DNA of 64,000 nucleotides from positions 2,624,325 through 2,688,324 of the forward strand of contig JACTAT010000048.1 in assembly GCA_014526335.1 (NCBI GenBank). Reading direction: 5' to 3'. This DNA is from Chrysaora quinquecirrha (lineage: Eukaryota > Cnidaria > Scyphozoa > Semaeostomeae > Pelagiidae). Of the stretch, positions 20,640 to 32,699 are shown in pieces (position 1 is the first letter of the stretch; each line of letters opens with the position of its first letter). A model generated the notes under the pieces. It worked only from the letters and a program-made list of their open reading frames with translations, did no database searches and was not told the DNA's origin. Both the position numbers and the translations under genes were made by a program.

Positions 20640-21165
20640 AAGGACATAGACAGGGAGTTTATCAGAAAAATCTAGCAATGTTTGCCGTCAAACTTTTCTC
20701 TTCAGAAAACGGTTATTAATGATCTATGGTACAAAATGAAACCTGGTACCTTTTCAAAATTACCCATAAGTCACGTGATCGATGACATCATATTTAACGG
20801 TCATCAAAAATCAAATTTTGTCATATACTTAATCGGAATAGCTCATTCAAAGGAGCGGGAAAATGGGAACAATATATATTTAAGAGCTATGCCTTTATTA
20901 CCTGTGAAAAATATATGGCAATTTCAAAGCTGTGGTTCCCACGATTCTTATTCACTTTGAGACCAGAGTATATCACTCTTTTCATACATTCCATGGCTAT
21001 AGTCACAATTATGTTTCTGAAAAATGTTTCGGAAATGCTTGCTCTCGTATCTGCAGTGCATGAAGAAAATTTAAGAGGCGTATTGAGGCAGAGTGTGAAA
21101 TGCTATCTCTCACATTTGGTTTTAATCATCAAAACTATGCCCGCTATTTAAGCTACCAGCAGTGG
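20640..21165 (+). pseudogene. HEEADTR/GCDTTS-family gene, N-terminal piece (copy B)
   Basis: The right end reads CEMLSLTFGFNHQNYARYLSYQ and matches FAFNHQNYARYCSYQ of the copy at 102-405, then similarity stops abruptly at about 21165. Upstream frames give KPGTFSKLPISHVIDD and LYLIGIAHSKERENGNN but with many stops, so the extent to the left is uncertain. Within this stretch 20770-20792 is an inverted near-match of 2850-2872. No full ORF remains. Confidence 0.55.
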
Positions 21166-21554
21166 CGAAGCCAAGGGGGGAAGAGGGGGCGATAGATAAA
21201 AGCTTGGATAAAAGCTTGGAGTTTTAAAAGGTCCATTTCTGCAATAACATCGGTGGGGAAGGGGGGTGTAAGAGAAATTCTAACAATCTTTGGGCAATAA
21301 ATATTTTTAATGTCGAAAAAGAGTAGAGATATCATCCCCTCTCACCTGCTCGGTTCCAGGAAAATTTTCCACAGCTAGCCACTGATAAATGTGCCGAAAC
21401 AACTTCCAGCCTTTCCGTTTTTGTAGTTTGCAAAAGGCGAAGAAACCTTTGTTTTGAGCTTCTTTGAGCCTGTCTTCGGCTCCTCTGGAGCTGAAAGCAA
21501 CCGTTCTTGTTTCCCAAAAATCCAAGATGGAGGTCATTTTGGCACAAAAGATAT

Positions 21555-21931
21555 CGGTAGATCTCGGAAGTGCTCATCCCATAATTTACAGTATAGCAGG
21601 GACATTGAAGCGGAGGAGGAATATTATGAAGCGCCGAAGGCGCTAAACGCACGTATACCCCCATCTTCTTTGTTCCCAACCAGGGTTTAGGGCCCGGCCA
21701 ACATAGGGTTCAGGGTGGAAATAGGATTGTCTGTTTGGCAACAGCTATATGCGATATCAATATCTATATGTTCCGTTCATCACATTAATAGAATCACGGT
21801 GTTCCGGCAGCGCTTCGGTACCAGCGACGTGAATCTTGAGGTCGTGGGATCGATCCACGGCACCACTTTATGTTTTAGATTTAGTTTCCGACAAATTTTC
21901 TTAGTCTCATGAGCACTTCCGAGATCTACCG
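21555..21931. repeat. 377-bp segment with perfect 23-bp inverted ends
   Basis: cggtagatctcggaagtgct (then cat) at 21555-21577 is repeated in reverse complement at 21909-21931 without mismatch. The interior has a tRNA-like T-arm (cgtgg-gatcgat-ccacg, about 21845-21861). It may be a small foldback or MITE-type element. I could not identify a target-site duplication. Confidence 0.6.
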
Positions 21932-21939
21932 GTACGTGA

Positions 21940-23295
21940 ACAAATGAGCCGAAGTCACCGAAAAACACTACAAAACTTGCCTTTTGGGTAAAAGATAGCT
22001 GCTGATCTCCTCGGACATGTTCTCAAAAACATTTCAGAAGTAAAATGTGGTGGTTAGGGCACATCAGGTTGTTTTTTGGAAGTTTTTGATTGAAGATGAA
22101 GGTGGTCAAATTTTTTTCTCCTTGCTCTTGAGCAATGAAGAAGAAGAATGGATCCAGAGATCGAAGTGAGTACTTTTTTATTACCTTAGATCACTGTTAC
22201 TCTAATAAGCAAACCATATTTTGATTTTCAGTTGTATTTGTATTAGTTTTAAATTTTAAATTTTACTGTCATTTTGGTTTGGGCCTTAGTTTGGCCAGCC
22301 ATCATGCAATCAGCTGATTTTTGTTATATTTCTCATTACGGCAGGTTCAGTGGAAACAAAGCACAAAAATTATTGAAAATATAAGAAAATGATGTATGGA
22401 ATCATCTACATGCAATTTTCTCATCGATTTGATGCTATTTAAAGGAAGAGAACACTTTTTTCCTGGCTTCATTGTTATTTATTATGATTCATTCTTAGCA
22501 TTACAATAGTTAATGCGTTACCATTGAAGGCAATTGTTTATTTTTTGGAATGATTGTTTAGAGAATCTTCTGAGGATTATACATAGTAAAACAAATCATC
22601 CCTAAAATTTATGGGCAATGGGCTTTCTTTGACACTGAACTACGACCATTTTCTCAACCATAAATCAACCCTAAACTGACCATAAAGTGACCATAAATTG
22701 ACCATAATTCGTCCATAAATTTTCAAGTTATTTCTTTCGGAGAACCCATTGCCATTGGATCCTGATTCCTGAATGTCCCTAAACCATCCATAAAAATTAT
22801 GGAATTTACAAAAACGTTACCCCCTGTGTTCTATTGTTCCAGATACACCACTAGAGATTCGAGCAATTTACACTACTGATAATTTTTTTCTTAATTATGA
22901 AAGAAACACAATAACGTATTACAATACATTTACACTGTTGTGCTAAAAGATATTATTACTTCGGCAAAGTCAACAGTCAACTTACGTACATAACTTGAAT
23001 CAAGCCATGAACCACACAAATAAAGAAGGGTCAATGAGTACTAGATTATTTTGCTATTCTAATGCCTTGCATTTCCTTGAGCTTTATCAATAGCCAACGG
23101 TTTTTTCTCAGTTATTTCTTCAGCATTCATCAGTTATTTCTTCAATATATCACAATGATTGAGCCGTTGAAGCGCCACATTTTCTTTGGCTTGGTACAGA
23201 AGCTTGTCCTCCATTTAGACATCAAGATCTGAAAATGGGATAACAGTATGAACACCTCTTTTCTGTGAAAGCATTATATCAAAAGACAGTTATCA
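21940..23295. other. No gene seen; 11-bp tandem repeat inside
   Basis: AT-rich sequence. A possible donor (ATCGAA|GTGAGT) lies at 22168 after an ATG GAT CCA GAG ATC start, but nothing supports it as an exon. It contains the tandem repeat at 22655-22720. Confidence 0.45.
22655..22720. repeat. 11-bp tandem repeat, six units
   Basis: Units vary around tgaccataaat (caaccataaat, caaccctaaac, tgaccataaag, tgaccataaat, tgaccataatt, cgtccataaat). Confidence 0.8.
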
Positions 23296-23302
23296 TTAAC
23301 TT

Positions 23303-23750
23303 AAGACATCGGGCTTGAAGCATTTTCGTAATTTCTGTGAAGATTTCTTTGGTGCACTATTGATTGCTTTTTCAAATCCCTTCTCTTAAACCTTTCATTT
23401 AGCCAGATGCATACCATGCGATAACTCAGTTTAAGTCCTTTAATCTCCCGTGGTATAAGGTCTAAATGCAAACAACAGTATAAAAATGACATTTGCATTT
23501 AGTTTTTAACAATACGATGGTAAACAAAAACTTCGTAAAGGAAATTGTGCACCTAGATTGGCCTATGTAGACCTTGAGGAAAAATCTACTGTCCTTCGAT
23601 TTCGTTGCAAACTGCTTGAAAAATCGAATTCAGACTAATAAACATTCTTACCTGTTTCGCATAACAGTCTTCAGCAGTAAACAGAACTTTCTCCAAAAGA
23701 TCTTTCTCTTGCTTCTTCGAAGATTGATTCCATGATGTATCTCTATCCAT
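23303..23750 (-). CDS. Weak candidate two-exon small gene
   Basis: Exon 1: ATG at 23750 opens MDRDTSWNQSSKKQEKDLL and VLFTAEDCYAKQ, ending at a consensus donor (AAACAG|GTAAGA, about 23652). Exon 2: an acceptor (TTTGCATTTAG) near 23470 precedes an open stretch with IPREIKGLKLSYRMVCIWLN and RFKRRDLKKQ, closing at about 23303. The phases do not match with these exact borders, so either one border is wrong or the two are unrelated. No family recognised; basic and possibly helical. Confidence 0.25.
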
Positions 23751-23769
23751 GCAGCCCTCTCGAAATATC

Positions 23770-25085
23770 AAGGCTAATGTTGACGGTTACAACATTGATT
23801 TTACGCGCTTTTTTGCTTTAAAATTTGTAAAAAATTTGAATATTCGGGACAAATTAGGGACGAATTTACCCAAGAAAACGTCAGAATCGGAAACTTTGGA
23901 GAGTGTCCTCCGCGAAAAAAATTTCAAAAACGTTATAACTTAAAAGAATACAATAATAGGTAAATAGGTAGTAGAATGGAAATAAAAGCGACGGGATTCC
24001 GATTTCTTGAAGCCATGTTGACGTCAAATTAATCAACATGATGCTTAATAACTGTAAGATTCAGCTAAACAAAAGTCGATTGATACAAGAAACGATTAAT
24101 ACGTCAAATTAAACATGTGAATGAATTGTATCTCAGTAAAGTCTCCACTTCATTAAAGGAAAATTAGAAAAATTCAACCCGGCATCGACGGATACCAGGG
24201 CTAGTTTTATATAAAAATCATCAAAAGTTTTTTGCCACGCCCTACTCTATTGATTGCGTGCTAATTGTGAGGCGTGGTCTCAAAAATGTCCGATTTTGGT
24301 CTAATGGGAAAAAATTTTTTAAATGTTGGAAGACTTTTTTTACAGCAACTTTGGTGCAAATATGCTAGTCAAGACTTGATTAGCTAGGGGAAAAATATTT
24401 TAGTTCACCTATTATTCATTCCTGCATAATTGGCAGTTAATCATTGATGAAGCGCAAATTTGTTGACGAAGCGTAACCAAGCACAGAAATTTTCAGTAAA
24501 TGGTGTTGTAAGTGGTCCAAACTTCAAACAAATTGACGAAATCATGTTTGTAACTTATTAAACATAAAATTATATGTATATTATATATTACATATAATTT
24601 ATAATATATATAACAATTAATAATATATAATATATAAAAACAAATATTTTTGTCCTTTGCTGTATTTCTTACATCTTCTAATAAATATTCGTGGTTTTCT
24701 GTGGATTTAACAACTTTTCAATGAAAATAAAACTTAAAAATTTGTATGTAAAAATTTTTTGACAAGCGTCAACAAAATTACGGTGGTGACCCCTGGTTTT
24801 GACTATTGTTCTCAAATTTTTTTTCCAGGTTTCTTAAATATAAAAAGCAATTATCAGATAGTTTGGATTCATCAAAATTAATATTACGTGATTTATTTGA
24901 GAAACCCTGAGGAGGGGGGGGGGCAAATTTGATCAGACATATTGATCAGACTTTCATTGAACATATTGTCAGACTTTCATTGAATCATAGTTATATTCAT
25001 TCGTTATAATCCTGGTGAAATGTTGCACCTCTAAAGGCGGAATCGGATAGACATTTTGAAGAAGGGCAACCATCTTTCAAAACTC
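23770..25085. other. No gene seen; AT-dinucleotide tract
   Basis: Very AT-rich. 24570-24640 is an interrupted (TA)n stretch. A G run (ggaggggggggggcaa) lies at 24912-24924. No ORF of interest. Confidence 0.55.
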
Positions 25086-25424
25086 TATGATTTAATCCAC
25101 GTAATTTTGTCATAGAAAATGAAGAACGCAAGTCTCTGCACAAAAGAGGGCGTAAGACTCATAAGCAGTTACTAGAGGAAGAGAGTTCGAAGGAAATTGC
25201 TGAAAATAGAAAAACAATCGTTTCCCTTTGGAAGAAACAAAACCAAGAGTCAATTCATTCAACCGTGCAGACAGAATTCAGTGATTCGTCTCATAATAAA
25301 TCTTCACATGCTTCATAATGGAAATCTGAGAAAGGATATCTTGTTACTAATTTTACAAAACCAGAACAATCTAATCAGGACTTGCTTAACCAACACCAAA
25401 TTATAAAGGACTTAAGCAAAAAGT

Positions 25425-25703
25425 ATGAATCTTCGCCGTCTTATGCGTCGACACATGAGCGACATATTTATGCGAAAGACAAAGAGATTTATCGCAGAAA
25501 AGAAGAAAATCGGCAAAAAAGACTTAATTCACTCACAGTTAGTCAAAGAAAATACGGACCTAACGTGCAATGTACAGGAACTAGAGACACGCTTAGACAT
25601 ATTGACCTTGGAGAATCAAAATATGGCACAAGGTTTGGCATTTTTCAGGAGACAACCTTTGCCGATTCATACGCTGATCTCGCATTATGAAAATAATGTT
25701 TAG
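25425..25703 (+). pseudogene. Basic coiled-coil segment of the PHD-type gene
   Basis: 92 open codons with MRKTKRFIAEKKKIGKKDL, then a heptad-like VKENTDLTCNVQELETRLD and ILTLENQNMAQ. Upstream (25100-25425) other frames give ERKSLHKRGRKTHKQLLEEE, so the basic N-terminal region likely begins earlier. A second frame over the same bases is also open but lacks this pattern. Confidence 0.4.
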
Positions 25704-27281
25704 AGGATCGAATGCGCTTCGAATGACAATCATAGAATCAATGAAATCAAGCGAAACAAACGTAAAACAAATGTACGCGAAAGAAGAACGGGGTTTTTGT
25801 TAGACATGTATAATAATATATCACACAGACAATTCAATAGAATGTCAGCTGTTTTTAACGGACCATGCGGTCAACTGTTGAGTCATGGCAAGAACGTACC
25901 TCATTTGAAAACTTTGGTTTGAATTGGAGCACAATCAGTGCTTATTCCAAGTCAATGTATCCATCTACTACGACACTGATTCCAGTTGGTGATGCACTCC
26001 AAACCAACGGATACGGCCTGGGGAATGAAGCCAATGTGATGAAAACGTCATCCATTTATCCTCACAACTGCATAATGGATGAGACTGCTTGGAAAATAAT
26101 CGTCCAGTTCGATCCTCAATAGAACAGATTATATGGGTTTTCCGCGATGCCAAGGTTTGTTTTGCTGAGAGATATAAAGATTGACTTCAGCATAATGGAA
26201 TTCTTTAAGGATCTAAAAATACAGTACGATAAGAAGGGAAAGAAACATGTAGCTGGAGTAAAAAGATTGATTTGGATCATGGATCGTATCTATTATGTTA
26301 GTATTCTTATTAATTTTCTTAATATTTGTTGAGTGACCATGAATTAGTTGCAAAGTCACCAATACCAGATTTCACCACTCTTCTTTCACATCCATTTCTT
26401 GCCTTCGACCTTTGTTGGACTAGACTAGCTCACCTTTTGTTCTCGGGATGAAAGATATGTGGCTGTGTTGGTAAAAAATTATCCAAGACCAAATTGTGAT
26501 AATACCTTCAGGGCGCAAGATAATCAGCCATAGCCATCGCAGGCAAGTTTTGTTGCTTCTTTGTAGTTCACAATCACTTATAGTGTCAGTCTATTTTCAT
26601 CCTCAAAAATTCGTTGTTTACTATAACACTTTCTTCATTTCTCCACATCCTAGCTGATCCCGTTTCTTCCTCTTTTAGGGTATGGCATAAGGCAGCTGCA
26701 AGAGATGGCCAGAAAGGTGTAAGGATTGAAAAGATTCCGACTCTCCCAGTCGTACCAATAGAGTCAGCGAAAGAAACATGTGATCAAATTTTTGCAGAAG
26801 CCCATGCGATTGAAAGGCCTAGGTCGACTTACGTTTATTCGCTTGCGATAAATGCGACAACGTGTAAAAAAACCTATAACAGAAATTGCAGTGATTACAA
26901 CCAACAACAGGTATGTATGAAATTGTGAAGTAAAAGTTATCTTCGTCTGTTGATAAAGCAACCAAACTGATAGAAAATGAAATATTTCTCTTATTTATCC
27001 AACTGGGTATCATTTCCGAAGCTTAGTCTTTTCCTGTGTCGTATAGGATATATACCTGTGATCAATCTGGTAAATCCTATGAATACATTTGAATTGAGTT
27101 GAATTTGCACCTTATGATATGAAATAGCCATTCCAACATTTCTATTTGCAGGGTCCCATATTCTTAAACAGAGCTACATTAATGACAACACATTGTTTCT
27201 CCTATCTGGGGAACACTAACAAATTTCTAATATCATTTTATGTTCGCATGATTCAGATTCCTCTAACAGCAAGATCTCAAA

Positions 27282-27645
27282 TTGTACACCTACAAGCTGA
27301 TGAAGATGCTCAACAACTGCCACATTCCCATCCTCCAGTTTTGCGCTGATGGTGATGCACGTTTTAGAAACCACATGTTTACCATGTCTGCATGCGCACC
27401 GGAAGATTATTTAGCCAAAGCCTCTTCGCAGCAATTGGAAGAGCGTACAAAAGACCTATGGAGGGTAGGAATACAAAGTGGTTGGGATATCCCGAAATTG
27501 TCTGCTTTTGATGCGTTGCACTTCTTCGTTACAACAGACGAGATGAGTAGGTCTTCACTTGCTGAGTACTTGGAATGCACCCCCGATCATCCATATTCCC
27601 CTGATGACACTACTACAATCTGGTTTTTCTTGATTTTGCGCTGTT
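27282..27645 (+). pseudogene. DGDAR core segment of the PHD-type gene
   Basis: Open stretch including NCHIPILQFCADGDARFRNH, EDYLAKASSQQLEERTKDLW, then SAFDALHFFVTTDEMSRSS. The ADGDxR turn followed by an acidic/His site further on resembles the catalytic region of repeated transposase-like proteins, but the residues cannot be assigned without alignment. An acceptor (ttctatttgcag) precedes the region at 27152. Confidence 0.4.
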
Positions 27646-28287
27646 GTACCTATATATTTTCCTGTGTGTCTCCCAAGATCAGTGTCGTTGGCTGAGAAAA
27701 CTGCTGAAGTCCTCGTTGCTGTCCACAAAGCCTTTAGGCTTGGGAATTATAATGCCTTATTCACTGACATTTTCCAAGTATATGAAGCTGGGCAGTCTTG
27801 TCAAGAAGAACATCGATATTAACAACAAATCCGACCAAAAATCTGTGGAGCGAATCATTTCTGATGATTTTGTGCGTGCCTTCAAAATGTTACCATGAGC
27901 AAAGGAAACATTGTTTCTGGTGAATCTTGGAAAGGAAGCATTCGAAGCCTGGTGGAAGGTATCGCTCTTATCTTTCTTCTATGACGATTTTTCATTCCAA
28001 GATGCTTGATCACATGAATTTTGAAATTACATGCTATTTACATTTAATCTATGCCAATTAGTTTTGAAGTTTAAGGGTCGGCTTTGGGAAATTAGGGTTG
28101 AGGTGTAAAGTTGGTGGATGGCAGTTTGTTAATTTACTTCAGTTTCTGAATAATGTAGATTTCTGCTACACTGTCTCAAAATGGGTGCTTAGTCGAAAAA
28201 ATTGCCTTCAACGTCAGCTTTACATGTTCTCCGAAAGCAATTCTCTGGTAAAGTAAAAAACTTGTAACATTCTCTTTTTTCAAACAG

Positions 28288-28860
28288 GTGGGATTGACAA
28301 TAATTGAAAGAATAAGTAAAATGTATTACATGGTCAAAGTGGTTTGTCTATGCGAAAAATGGGTGATACAGGCAGGTCTGGATATCAATCAATGCTTCAT
28401 AACAAAGAGCTTATGCGAGATTCGATCGTCATGGCATGTGGAATGGAAAATTTGGCAATCACATTCGTGTTATATGACCCCGAGCAGCCGTTCTTTCCAT
28501 GGCAGTGGTCTGTATTCCCTCTAGAAAGATACTATAGTTCTGTTCGCTTTCTCAATGGAAATGATGACGAATTTTCAACTCTTGAATACCTGCATAGAAC
28601 AAAGAAGATCCTCACACAGCAAGTTATCGCCAACAAGGGAACTATCAAGGATAGAACAAGAAAAAAGTGTCACCAATGGGGACACCCAACAGCCGGTGAT
28701 GGAGACCATTTGCAGTTTTACGATCATAGTTGGAAGTTGGAAGCTCTTTTGTCAGCGTTTTAAGAAGTCGATATACGAATAATTCCAGAATTCAAGGAGC
28801 TTGGAATGCTTACGCTGTTGCAAGAAGAGGATCTATACATGGTAAATTCGCAACTGATTA
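28288..28860 (+). pseudogene. C-terminal body segment of the PHD-type gene
   Basis: An acceptor (tttcaaacag|GTG) at 28287 starts the segment. It reads SMRKMGDTGRSGYQSMLHNK, MACGMENLAITFVLYDPEQP, QWSVFPLERYYSSVRFLNG, then DHLQFYDHSWKLEALLSAF, a TAA at 28760, and in the same frame IIPEFKELGMLTLLQEEDLY. The PLERYYSSVR stretch is reminiscent of the Glu-bearing end of transposase domains (a site before the last helix); this is inference. Confidence 0.4.
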
Positions 28861-29345
28861 ATGAATTTTTTAGATTCAAAGAGACTTTACAGGACTACCA
28901 GCCAGGTTTCCTATCCAGAATTACGAAACGAATGTGATTCTTAAACTGTCGTTTGAAGCCCGTGAAGTCTACCGTTGTTGGTAGAATGACTCAACCTGAA
29001 TCTCATATCAACAAATAGGAACCACCAATACAGTGCTTACGAAAAAGCCACCATCTCTCTTATATACGCTTGGAAATGCTTCATTATTTAGGAAAACGAT
29101 TTTCTTATCTGCAGTTATTTGGATTTCATTTTCCTTTTATTCCTTAGGTGAAATCTGCTGTCGATCGAATGAATTTTGTCGGTGAAAAACTGTAGGATGA
29201 CACTGAAGATGCCGTGCAACAAAATTTGTTGGGAGCTTCATTTGAAGCTTGTCCTGAACAAGCAGTGCCGACTGAATTGATATCAAGTGAAGAAAAAATC
29301 CTCTTTTGGCAGCAAGGAGAACAGAAAGAGTAGCACCCAAAATTG

Positions 29346-29882
29346 GTGTCAGTGGTGGAGAGGTAACAATGAATGCTTACGTGACAGTATTCAAGCAGCT
29401 AGATGACCGAAGAATATCTGGACTTTGCAATGTCATGAGATTCCGCCAAGCTGATGATGAAAAATTTGAATCTCTACTCAGTAATAGCAAAATAATTATC
29501 AGCCTCGGTGACTTCTTCTTCGACAGCAAGAAGCATTTAGTTGAGATTCCGACAGATGAGGGGGAAAAGTAAGGCATTTTTTGTGAGAGTGAACTCACGC
29601 AGAATTTATTTTTCATTGGAGTATGTTACCACAGAAACACTGAAGTTGCAACATACTATGCCCTCCCAGATTTCGCAACCCAAAGTTACATGAATCTAAA
29701 AAAATGCTTTAAGAAAAAAGCAGCTGTAAAGAACAGATGGTCAGACTCTCAAAATCCTGACAAGCATTTCTGCGAAATAGACGAAGACGGCCAATTAGAT
29801 GAGGAAGAAGATAACGATGTTGCTGCATATGACGCAGACACAAAATATTGTTTCTGTAGAGAAACAGATGAAAAGATGACTT
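29346..29882 (+). pseudogene. Linker segment with acidic tail before the zinc fingers
   Basis: From VTMNAYVTVFKQLDDRRISG through VMRFRQADDEKFESLLSNSK and IIISLGDFFFDSKKHLVEIP, a stop at 29572, then (frame changed) MNLKKCFKKKAAVKNRWSDS and the acidic DEDGQLDEEEDNDVAAYDAD directly before the first finger. Confidence 0.45.
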
Positions 29883-30010
29883 GATTTGTTGTGAAGCACG
29901 AAAATGCAAAATCAAGTGGTATCATCTTTTCTGTGTTGGGTTGGCTGAAAGAAATGTCCCTTCTCGAAAGATAACTGGTACATCTGTGGAAAGGGCGAAG
30001 GTATGGGCTG
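29844..30010 (+). pseudogene. PHD finger 1
   Basis: KYCFCRETDEKM gives the first Cys pair. After a one-base shift near 29880, ICCEARKCKIKWYHLFCVGL gives the next Cys pair, the His and the following Cys, with the Trp-Tyr-His-x-x-Cys of PHD fingers (W-[FY]-H-x-x-C). PHD fingers read histone H3 tails. The shift within the finger shows decay. Confidence 0.6.
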
Positions 30011-30279
30011 AATTTTCTGAAGATAACTCCCTCTTTTGTCTTTCTTCAAGCTTTAATAGTATCTTATTTCAAATGTTAAATAATCAGCAACATATGATTT
30101 TTGCACTGGCCCGGGTCCAGATCCTCATGGACGGGGGGGCGGGGGAGGGAAATTAGTAACGAGGGGATAGAGACAGCAAGAATCGTTCTCCTTATTCCTC
30201 ATATCCCTTCCCCTCTCTGACCTAAAGGCGCCCTTACCCTGGGTACTTTCACTTAAATCTAAGAATAAGTTTCTAATTC

Positions 30280-30577
30280 CATAGCGTTCGATACAATGAT
30301 GAAAGATGTGTAAAAGAATGGTACCATTTGAAGTGTGGAGCTGTTCAGCATACCAACGGATGACTGGTCATGTAATGACTGCATTGACGAAGGAAAGATT
30401 GAAGAGGAGAGCGGAACTCAATTTCGCACTTGCTTGAAGATAGCTAACTTTGACGACTCAGTTGGATGCTCATCTACTAACTGTTCAATTTGTTATTACC
30501 ATAAATGCTGCATAGACGTAGATCGCAATCAAGATTTCTCTAAATGGCTATGTGATGCATGCATTGGTGGACAGAGA
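30280..30577 (+). pseudogene. PHD-like fingers 2 and 3
   Basis: First cluster: RCVKEWYHLKCGAV, then (frame changed) IPTDDWSCNDCIDEG, which is the end of a PHD finger with W-x-C-x-x-C. Second cluster: CSSTNCSICYYHKCCIDVD then SKWLCDACIGG, again W-x-C-x-x-C. The open frame of 30335-30580 covers the second cluster completely. Confidence 0.55.
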
Positions 30578-30589
30578 TAAGTAAAACAA

Positions 30590-31805
30590 TTAGTCGATTG
30601 CAGTAACATTGCCGCTAATCAATATTGTTTAGCTGATTCATTTGTTAGTTTTCATAAAATTGCAATTACATGGCAAACCCTATTGGCGCCAAGGGTAGAC
30701 GTTCCTGTTGTGGCTCCTTAGACTTTAATAAGCAACTGGTTAATAAGCAACTAAGGGCTAAGATTTTGTTCAAAATTTTGGATAAATAGCCTTATTTATA
30801 CAATACATCATTGCAATCATGTCAATTTCATTGAGCAACATCAAGGAGTCGAAAAAAAAATTAAAGGGGGTGCCAAGTCATTCTGCAAAGGCTGAAAGAC
30901 CAGATAAGTAAGGCAACTTCGAGGACTGGACCAAAAATCCAGTTGCTTATTTAAAAAGTCTATTCTTGTTCACACAACAACGCAACTATGAAACTAAACT
31001 GGAGGGCACATCACTCCCCAAAAATTGACGTTATTTTCAGTCAGGGGTTTATGATGAACTTGATTATTTGTGATTAATTTCTTTTTTTGCGATAAACCTG
31101 GAAAGTGTACGTGATTTTAATCAGTGATTTGCACTTTGACTAAATTTGAATATGAGGCCTTCTTTATTCATTTCAGGCATAAACAATTTTTCTAAGTAAA
31201 GTTCTTATGCACATGATTTTCATATATGCACTGAGTAAATGAAACTGTCTGAATTTGTGAACTCTAAATCTAAAGCAGACAGTAATTTTCATTTTTATAG
31301 AAAAAACTTCTTTACTCATGCTGATTATGTATTACACATCAAGAGAATAGTTCAATGATGAAAATTTGATTTGTGAATTTCTATCAATATGAAATGTAAT
31401 TCTCAATGAGCGCCTAATAACTAGGGTCCCAATAAGCTTGAAAACATTTTCAAACATTTTAGTAGCGGAAGGAGGAAGGCAGCAAAAGGCACCAATGAGT
31501 AGTGCTAAACATTAAAAATCTCAGTAACATTCACATCGCTTCTAAAATCATTCTGCGTTCCGTTATAATTTCCAGAACCAACAGTTCGACATAAAGACTA
31601 AACAATGATAATGTTTTTTACCAATACTTATATATAGCATTTCGTGTTCCGTGACATTTTTAAGTCTCGCCTAAAGTAAAAAATGCAGTTATAATCTGTA
31701 GCTACATAGAGACACGACCATGATCAGGTCATAGTGCAGAACAGAGGTTATACCCTTGTTGGAAGGTTGGAAGGTTAAAACGCATTGCTAGCTACAGTCA
31801 AAGTC
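30590..31805. other. No gene seen
   Basis: AT-rich, without ORFs above noise. Confidence 0.5.
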
Positions 31806-31812
31806 TGCAATC

Positions 31813-31926
31813 ATGGCAGCAGCAAGAAAGATCCATTATTTGTCATCATCATCACAGTCTGAATTGTCGCCAGCTAAAGACATCGGGGAAGCAGAACATG
31901 CCACAAATCAAATTGAAGCATGTGTG
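31813..31926 (+). CDS. Candidate first exon of an unrecognised gene
   Basis: ATG at 31813, 38 codons (MAAARKIHYLSSSSQSEL..), then a consensus donor CATGTGTG|GTGAGT at 31927, phase 0. Serine-rich and acidic start; no family recognised. The next open exon candidate (32104-32421) does not match this phase exactly. Confidence 0.4.
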
Positions 31927-32103
31927 GTGAGTGTTTCTCTTAGGTTTGAAGATTTGGTAGGGTGTTGCTAAAATTATAGGAACCGCTAGTCTTCACACAT
32001 GCGTATTTTTGCAACCATCTTGCCGCTACCTGAGATTTGAGTCAGTTCAGTTGATAGTGCATGGAAAGCAGTTGCTTAATTTCAAAATTTCATACTTATA
32101 AGA

Positions 32104-32421
32104 ATCTATCACAATGTTCGCTTGAAAAGATCGTTTATACGACGTGGAACCCTGACGAAAGGGCTGGAGAAAATTTTAACGACAAAAGTCAGAAGTCATG
32201 GAGGAGAGGTTTTGCCAGGAGAAAAGCTAACAGACGCCAATGTCTGCGTGATGGGGTACTCTAAGCTGTCCATGAAAGACTTTGTCGCCGAAGACAAGGT
32301 AAAACCATTTCATCTCCCTGAAGACATAAAAAAGCATGCAGTTCGTTGGAGACCAAGACAGATATCGTTTTCCATGACTGGATATCGCAAAGCTTTCAAC
32401 ACGGCTATCGTGCATCCTTAA
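32104..32421 (+). CDS. Unrecognised ORF, basic, possible BRCT-like pattern
   Basis: Preceded by an AG at 32102, it reads VRLKRSFIRRGTLTKGLEKI, then VRSHGGEVLPGEKLTDANVC and YSKLSMKDFVAEDKVKPFH, ending IVHP at 32421. The HGG after a helix, followed by a hydrophobic strand, is weakly BRCT-like, but the pattern is too short to call. A donor-like AAG|GTAAAA at 32300 would end it early and join the next segment at about 32582. Confidence 0.3.
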   Translation: MYHNVRLKRSFIRRGTLTKGLEKILTTKVRSHGGEVLPGEKLTDANVCVMGYSKLSMKDFVAEDKVKPFHLPEDIKKHAVRWRPRQISFSMTGYRKAFNTAIVHP

Positions 32422-32699
32422 AGAAGTTTAAAGCCCTTTGATACTGACTGTAAGTTTAGGAAAATTCCAATTAATGTTGAATACCTTAATATTTAATAAA
32501 TGCAAGAATATGACATCATTATCTATTGAAATAACTATGAAATAGTGTGGTAACATCGATTTATTCCTTTTTGTTTCTTTAGGTGGAAAACGATGCCCGA
32601 AATGTAGAGGAAAAAGCTTCTTGCTGCAGAAGGAGGAAAAGAAATATGGCGGGAAATTCGGCCCTATTTAAATTGAGTGGCTGCCGTAAATAATTCTGG

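Larger units (their letters stand above)
25090..30580 (+). pseudogene. Decayed multi-exon gene or element gene ending in PHD-like zinc fingers
   Basis: A series of plus-strand coding segments over 5.5 kb reads as one protein family copy, with frameshifts, stops and some plausible introns: a basic coiled coil (25425-25703), a DGDAR-containing core (27290-27640), a helical segment (27690-27960), a long segment with FFPWQWSVFPLERYYSSVRF (28290-28860), a leucine-rich stretch followed by an acidic linker (29140-29880) and three Cys/His clusters (29840-30580). The order resembles large repeated cnidarian proteins that pair a transposase-like body with C-terminal PHD fingers; the exact family is not known to me. 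Segments are in different frames, with stops at 28760, 29195 and 29572. It is probably inactive. Confidence 0.5.

Noticed and set aside
21307..21679. Two overlapping minus-strand ORFs of 76 and 115 codons
   Set aside because: Neither shows a domain; they overlap in different frames and one runs across the inverted-repeat border.
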